Source: Neocallimastix lanati (nom. inval.) (lineage: Eukaryota; Neocallimastigomycota; Neocallimastigomycetes; Neocallimastigales; Neocallimastigaceae). From it: a stretch of DNA of 20,000 nt. Below the pieces are notes generated by a model. It searched no databases and had not been told where the DNA came from. It saw only the letters and a list, made by a program, of their open reading frames with translations. This document shows positions 14,000 through 20,000 of this stretch, one piece after another. Where the stretch lies: NCBI GenBank assembly GCA_016946835.1, contig JACVTC010000097.1, forward strand, positions 687,501-707,500, written 5' to 3'. Made by a program: the position numbers and the translations under genes. Positions within the stretch are counted from its first letter, which is position 1. The number at the start of each line of letters is the position of its first letter.

Positions 14000-14127
14000 T
14001 TCAAATTCAATAATTAATAATTAATAACATAAATTAAAATTGAATAAATATTTAAAAATAATTTATTTTTATTTGTTGTTATTTCTTGTCTTTGTTTATA
14101 TTATTAATATATATTTTTTTATAAAAG

Positions 14128-14161
<34 letters not shown>

Positions 14162-15155
14162 ATAAAATTTTAAATATATATAATATAAAGAAAAGAAAAG
14201 AAAAAATTAAAAAAAAAAATATAAATAATAGAATAATTAAAATTAATTAATGAAAAAAATATTATATACTAATTAATCTTTTTTCTTAACTAAAATCTAG
14301 TATTTTTTTTTAATGTATTTATAAGTAATATACAAAGATTAAATTTTTAATAGAATATCTATCTAAATATAATTTTTTTCATATAAAAGCATACATAAAA
14401 TTTTATAACACACCAATTTTTTAATATGATTTAACTTTATTTCAAATTAATACAATAATTAATACTAATACATTAATTATTATTATTATTATTATTTAAT
14501 AATTATTTATTTATAATGGAAATATTAATGTTTCGTATAAAATAGATGGCTGTTTTATTTATACTATTTTTGGTATTGACGTATTAAACTTTTTTTTTTT
14601 TTTTTCTGTTTTTAATTATTAATATTGTTTTTAAAAAAATTTTTATTCTGCATTTTTTTGTAATTATTTAAATTTTATAAATTTCCCGAAGAAACTTTAA
14701 TAATTATAATTTATTAATATAAAATAATAATTAGTTGTAAATTATTTTAATATGTATTAAATTTTATTTAATATAATTTTTTGTTATAAAATAGAATTTT
14801 ATTTTTTAATAAAATATAAACCTTCATTTATTACAAACTACAATATGCATACTATTTTTATTTATATTATATTATATTTGTTTACATTACACTTTTATTA
14901 ATTTATATTAATTTATCATAGATATATAAGTTATATATAATTAAATTTTATTATTATTTTTATTTTTATTAACAAAAATTTTAATTTTTTTTATTGATGA
15001 TCATTCATCTTAATTATTTTTATAAAATAAAAAAATTATTTTTTTTTTAATTCTATTATGTTACATATATACTTCATTATATATAATTTTTTATTTATTA
15101 TATATTTTGCTTATATATTATATTACACTATAATTAATAAATTTTATTAAACTTT

Positions 15156-15215
15156 ATCCTTAAAAGGCAAGGATTCAGTTTAAAATAGTATAATGAAAAG
15201 TTACACCAAGTGTAA
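15156..15215. repeat. Pair of small hairpins
   Basis: ATCCTT (15156-15161) pairs with AAGGAT (15169-15174), and TTACAC (15201-15206) pairs with GTGTAA (15210-15215) around a CAA loop. Each stem is only 6 bp. Two close together with G/C content above background are notable but may be chance. Confidence 0.45.
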
Positions 15216-16445
15216 TATAAATAATTAATTTTTGCTTAATATAGTTTACTTTAATTAGAAATAATGAAAAAAAAAAACTTCTTTTTTAAAAAATTTTATT
15301 AAAAAAAGATAAAATATAAATAATTAAATAAACAATAAAATATTATAATATTAATACTAAATAATAAAAAAGGATAAAAAATGTCAAAAATAAATAAATA
15401 AGAAAAATTAAAAACAAAATTGAAAAAGTCAAAATACCTTAAATTCTTTAAAAATAAATGTTGGTTAAATATTAAATAAAAAGTATATAATTAAAAATTA
15501 TAATATATACATACTTGCTATTTTTTTTCTTGCTTTAATATATTAATTCTTTGTCATTATATTTATGAAATAGATATTTTTAAAAAAAGTTTACTAAATT
15601 TTTTTTTTTTTAATTTTTGTATCATCGTTATTGTTTCCAAAATTTTTGTTAAATCTATTTAAATATATGATTACTTTTTTTTTTTTCTTTTTATAGACTG
15701 AATATATATATATTATTACATAATATTGTAAAAATTTTTCATATAATAAATTTCAAATAAAATTGATAAAAGTATATATAAAAAAAAAAAAAGAATTAAA
15801 ATTATAAGATAATTTTTAATATATTTTTTTTAATATTATTACAAAATGTTTAGTATTCTTTTCCTCTTATTGGTGTATTTTAATTAATTCCATATTATTA
15901 TTGGTCCATGGTTTTGGATTCAATTAAAAAAAAAATATTATTAAATATTATTAAAAGCATTTATCATTAATAATTAAATATTATTAATTATTAAAGTTAT
16001 TAATTATTAAAATTATTAATTATTTTTAAATATTATTAAAAATTAATAAATATTATTAAATAATTATAATTTATTCTTTTAATTGTATTTTATATCTAGA
16101 ATTATATATTTAATTATAATTATTATATGAATTTTATATTTATTTATTTATTTTAATAATTACAACATAAAATTTATATTTATTTTTTATTAATAAATAA
16201 AAATTATTAAGCTATTTATTTTCCAAGTCTACTTCATATACATTAGAAATAGTACAGTAAAAACAAAACAAAACAAAAAGAAAAATAATTAAAAAAAAAA
16301 ATAAACTTATATTCATAAATTAAAAATTATATTTAAAAAATTATACATATTATCTATCTTTATATTTATCTCTATATATGTTATGTACTGTCATGAATTA
16401 TGATTTTTTTCATTTTTTTTTTCTTATTTTTTTTTTTGCTTTTAG

Positions 16446-16489
<44 letters not shown>
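16446..16489. repeat. Poly(A) homopolymer, 44 A
   Basis: Uninterrupted A run directly after a T-rich stretch. No retroelement body is recognisable upstream. Confidence 0.95.
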
Positions 16490-16491
<2 letters not shown>

Positions 16492-16814
16492 ATTTAAAAA
16501 ATGTATATCATTTTTATACTAAAAATATTTAAAAATATAATTAGATGTATATTTATATACAATTTTCAAAATGAAACTAACAATACTAACAATATAATAC
16601 TTTTTTTTTTAAGACTAATCTTTTATATCAATTTGTATGCATTTAAAAATAATTAATATACTTTTTGGAATAACTAATAAATTCTAATAATTCAAAATTA
16701 TATACATTTTCATATTAATGCATGATTTTTAATTATTTAATATAATTAAAATTTATAGTTGTCGTATAGTTTAATCTTGGCTTTATTTTTTTATTTTTTT
16801 TTTTTTTATTAATA

Positions 16815-17013
16815 GTAAGTAAAGAAAAAAAATCATGTTGAATCAATAATAAATAAAGAAAAAAAATCATGTTGAATCAATAATAAATAAAGAAAAAAAA
16901 TCATGTTGAATCAATAATAAATAAAGAAAAAAAATCATGTTGAATCAATAATAAATAAAGAAAAAAAATCATGTTGAATCAATAATAAGTAAAGAAAAAA
17001 AAATCATGTTGAA
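16815..17013 (+). repeat. Six-copy 34-bp minisatellite
   Basis: CATGTTGAATCAATAATAAA plus TAAAGAAAAAAAAT recurs, with CATGTTG at 16834, 16868, 16902, 16936, 16970 and 17005. The four inner spacings are exactly 34 bp and the last is 35 because of one extra A. Inner units read AATAAAG, while the first and last read AAGTAAAG. There are no variable spacers, so it is not a CRISPR array; it is a young, homogeneous tandem array. Confidence 0.95.
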
Positions 17014-18770
17014 AGTTATTAATTAAAATTTTCTAATAATTAATACAATTTTTTATCTTATTTAAGTTTTATTTTTATTTTAAACATGACTCTATATTAT
17101 TTTGTATACCATATTATTTTCATCAATAATAAACTTTCTTCTATTATGGTTTAATTGAATAAAGAATAATACTTAACCAATGGTGATAAAAAATTATTAC
17201 TAAATATTTAATATTAAAAATAATAATTAAAAAGTTAAAATCAAAGATATGATTTCTTATATATTTATTATTTTAATAAATGAATCATTTCATTAATTAT
17301 TTTTGTAAAAATTAAAAATAAATCATAAACTACAACAATAATAAATAAATTAATATTTAAAAAGAAAGTATCTATATAAAAAAAAATAAGTATTTATATA
17401 TTAAGTAAAGTTCAGTAACTTTTAAACAATTATTATAAATAAAGTTCAATATATAGTTGTCATATTTAAAATAAAATAAAATTTTATAATAATAATAATT
17501 TTTTTTTTGTCAAATTTTAAAATTTTGTTAATATATAATATTTTAATATATTATACCTTTATAATAGTATTATTAATATATTATGTAAAAAAATAAAAGT
17601 AAAAAAAAAAATTTACATATATAAATATATAAACTATAATAAGAAAATTTTTTTAATTAGCAAATTATATTTAATATATAAATGATTAGAATATATAACA
17701 AGAACATTAAATATATTTATTTACTAATATTTTATTATTAATATATTATTATATATGATATTTAATAATATATTATTTATTATAATCTAATTTATGAATA
17801 AATAAAATGTGTAAATATAAACAAATCACTCCACCTTTACTTTTCATAATATAAAACAATATAATGCATTTAATATTATTTAATAGAATTAATATAATTT
17901 TTTTTTAAAAGGTATAATAAACTTTTTTTTTATATATTAAACAGTATTTTAATATATAAATTAATATATTACCATATCCTTATTATGTATTACAGATAAA
18001 TTAAAAATTATTTGTGGAATCTTTAATATTACATATATAAACTTTAAATTTAATTAATTTACTTTATTATATTTATTATAATTATATTTAATTCAAATCC
18101 TTTTTTTTTTATAATAAAATACTATTTATATTAGATTATAAAGGTTTTTATTAACCATATTTAAAATTAATTCAATTATCCATTTATCAATATTTATTAT
18201 AAATGTAATATTAATATATTATAATTAAATATCTTTTTTTTTTAAATTGAAATTTAATATATAAATACCTTTATATTTCTTTCATTAATTAATTTTTTTT
18301 TTTTTAAAATTTAAAAAAGAAATAAAATAAAAAATTATAATAATAAAAGAGTAAAAAAAAAAAAGTAGAAAAAAGAAAAAATCTATTATAATTATTATTA
18401 TAATAAGAATTTTTTTGTGAAATTAAAAACTAAAAAAAAAAAAAAAAAAAAAAAGAAATTATCAAATAATTATTATTTATAAAAACATATTCTTTTTAAA
18501 ATTAGAAGATTAAAATATTTCCATAAATAAAGTAAATATAATATTTTCTTTTAATTTTATTAATGAATTTTTATTTCCTTTTTTTTTTTTTTTTTTTTTT
18601 TTTTGAAAAATTTACAATAAGAACTAAAATATACTAATATATTTTATCTACATTTTTGTTTTTATATCTTTTATTCGACTATTTAATAGCTTACAAAAAG
18701 AAATAATAACAATAATACATTCATTTTAAATTCATATTCTTTTACATTCTTTTGACAAGATTAAAAAAAA
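17014..18770. other. AT-rich intergenic region upstream of the Sel1-repeat gene
   Basis: No gene is seen. The last 190 bp are less repetitive and must contain the promoter and leader of the next gene. They include T26 at 18579-18604 and a C-containing stretch (CATTCTTTTGACAAG) just before the start. No TATA box can be singled out in this composition. Confidence 0.75.
18579..18604 (+). promoter_or_regulatory. Poly(dT) tract upstream of the Sel1-repeat gene
   Basis: T26 ends about 165 bp before the start codon. Poly(dA:dT) tracts exclude nucleosomes in fungal promoters, so it may help keep this promoter open. Similar runs occur throughout the gene desert, however, so position is the only argument. 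Confidence 0.3.
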
Positions 18771-20000
18771 ATGGTTGATAATATTTTTGAAGATAGCTCA
18801 GTTAACAGTAGCTTAATAAATACTAGTTCAGTAAATAGTGGTTTAATAAATATTAGCTCTTATAAAAGTAGTTCATCAAAAAATAGTTATATAAAAGAAG
18901 AACTTACACCTGAAAGAAAATTGGTTTACCTTGTAAAATCAATTGCAAAATACCAAGCAGCACATAATTCACCAAAATTATTAGAAATTGCTAAAAATAT
19001 GTATAATGATTCTAAAAAAGATAATTTTTCCCCTATCATGAAAAGAACTTATGAAAAACAAGTCATTAAATTATTAAAAGTAAAATAAACTTATATATAT
19101 ATATATATATATTATTTTTATTTTATATTTATTATTATTGCTTTATATTTATTTATTTATTTATTTATTAATATTTATAAAATATAATTATATATTACAT
19201 ATTACATATATGTTAATTTAAAAAAATTTTTTTTAAAATTTATAGAATTTATCAAAACAAAAATATGCTGATGCTGAATATTATTTAGGAAAAATATATC
19301 AGGAAAAAGGAAATTATAAAAAAGCTTCAAAATATTTTGAATTCTCTTATCAAAATAAACATCCAATGGGTACCTTTGAATTAGGTCAATGCTATGAACA
19401 TGGCTATGGTAAGCCTAAGGATTATAAAATAGCTGAAACGTTATATCGTAAAGCAGCTATGGTTGGCTATTGTCAACCTGCTATGATTCATTTAGGTATG
19501 TCTTATCTTTATGGTAGTCTTCGTAATAAAAATATTAAAGAAGCCGTTCATTGGTTAGAAAAAGCAACCGCTACTCTTTCAGAAAATGTTGACAGAGATT
19601 TAATCGCTAAAGCTTGTTACGAATTATATAAAATCTATGCTTTAGGTGGTCCAAATGGTGATGGTTCTATTCCTCAAGATTTTGAAGAAGCATTGATATA
19701 CTTAAAAATGAGTGCTGAAAATGGATCAACAGAAGCCATGATGGAAATTTGTAATATAGAAAGACATAATCCAAAAAAATTATTATATTGGACTAAAAGA
19801 GCAGCTGAAATGGATTGTTTAGATGCTCAAATCAAATTAGCTACCTGGTATCTTTGTGATCATTCAGAAGTTGTTCAACAAGATAAAGCTACAGGCTTTT
19901 ATTGGCTAAAACAAGCCGCTCTTCCAAAAAATTTAACAACTGATAGTGAAAAACGTAATCAAGGTTGTATTCAATTTATATTAGGTACTTACTATGAAAC
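18771..20000 (+). CDS. Sel1-repeat protein, chitin synthase regulator Skt5/Chs4-like, partial at 3' end
   Basis: Exon 1 is 18771-19079 and exon 2 runs from 19246 past the window edge: 354 residues visible. An in-frame TAA at 18762 and the context AAAATGG fix the start. Residues 1-40 are Ser/Asn-rich with a short internal repeat (SVNSSLINTS, SVNSGLINIS). From about residue 112 there are six or more Sel1-like helical repeats, for example FELGQCYEHGYGKPKD (147-162), AMIHLGMSYLYG (182-193), EALIYLKMSAENGSTEAM (251-268), IKLATWYL (299-306) and FYWLKQAA (321-328). The order, with EAVHWLEKA and LATWYL...FYWLKQAA, resembles fungal Skt5/Chs4 proteins, which bind and activate class IV chitin synthase at the bud neck, septum or cell wall. 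A prenylation CAAX end, found in many of them, would lie outside the window. Sel1 proteins are a large family in eukaryotes, so another adaptor, such as an Hrd3-type one, is not excluded. No signal peptide or membrane helix is visible. Confidence 0.75.
19080..19245 (+). other. Intron in the Sel1-repeat gene (phase 0)
   Basis: Donor GTAAAA follows TTA TTA AAA, and acceptor TTTATAG precedes AAT TTA TCA. Without splicing the frame stops at 19086. After splicing it stays open to the window end and enters Sel1 repeats. The intron is 166 bp with (TA)n and ATTT repeats. Confidence 0.85.

Larger units (their letters stand above)
14000..16814. other. Gene-free AT-rich region
   Basis: I see no gene on either strand in these 2.8 kb. 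It contains poly(A) at 14128-14156 and 16446-16489, two small hairpins at 15156-15215, and degenerate ATTATTAA-type repeats around 15935-16075. Positions 15850-15925 are less repetitive (two ATTGG pentamers, a CCATGG) but closed in all frames. Confidence 0.75.

Noticed and set aside
16815-17013. CRISPR-like array
   Set aside because: The 34-bp units follow each other directly with no unique spacers, and the DNA is eukaryotic.

Overview
This 20-kb window is eukaryotic nuclear DNA of extreme A+T content. Long stretches are almost only A and T, with homopolymer runs of 25 to 46 bases, trinucleotide and (TA)n microsatellites and several minisatellites. It contains two intron-containing genes, both on the + strand. 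The base composition, short AT-rich GT..AG introns, AAT-encoded polyasparagine tracts and a very gene-poor interior suggest an anaerobic gut fungus (Neocallimastigomycota, such as Neocallimastix, Piromyces or Anaeromyces). A second gene resembling the fungal chitin-synthase regulators Skt5/Chs4 supports a fungus. This placement is inference; Dictyostelium-like amoebae share some of these traits, but usually have denser genes.

Layout. Positions 1-2548 are intergenic and simple-sequence rich. Positions 2549-6953 hold a five-exon gene for an Asteroid-family, XPG/FEN1-like nuclease of about 1122 residues. Its acidic active-site positions are retained. It also carries an internal duplication (3' part of exon 3 copied as exon 4), a 57-residue polyasparagine run in exon 5 and a similar (AAT)52 tract in intron 4. 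Directly after its stop codon, about 6976-7482, lies an eight-copy minisatellite. Around 7861-8540 there is a patch of higher sequence complexity with splice-like borders and broken reading frames, probably the remains of a gene. From about 8560 to 18570 I find no gene. That 10 kb holds a four-copy array of units of several hundred bases (9659-11347), unusually good inverted repeats (12101-12173 and 12803-12872), a (TAAAAA)n tract, further short tandem repeats (13687-13999) and a six-copy 34-bp minisatellite (16815-17013). At 18771 a second gene starts and runs off the right edge: a Sel1-repeat protein of the Skt5/Chs4 type with one intron, of which 354 residues are visible.

The two genes show no sign of working together: one suggests nucleic-acid processing, the other regulation of chitin synthesis. 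The most unusual content is the structured DNA in the gene desert, especially the 73-nt hairpin at 12101-12173, and the exon-duplicated domain of the Asteroid-like protein. No prokaryotic defence system, CRISPR array, tRNA, rRNA or intact transposon was seen.
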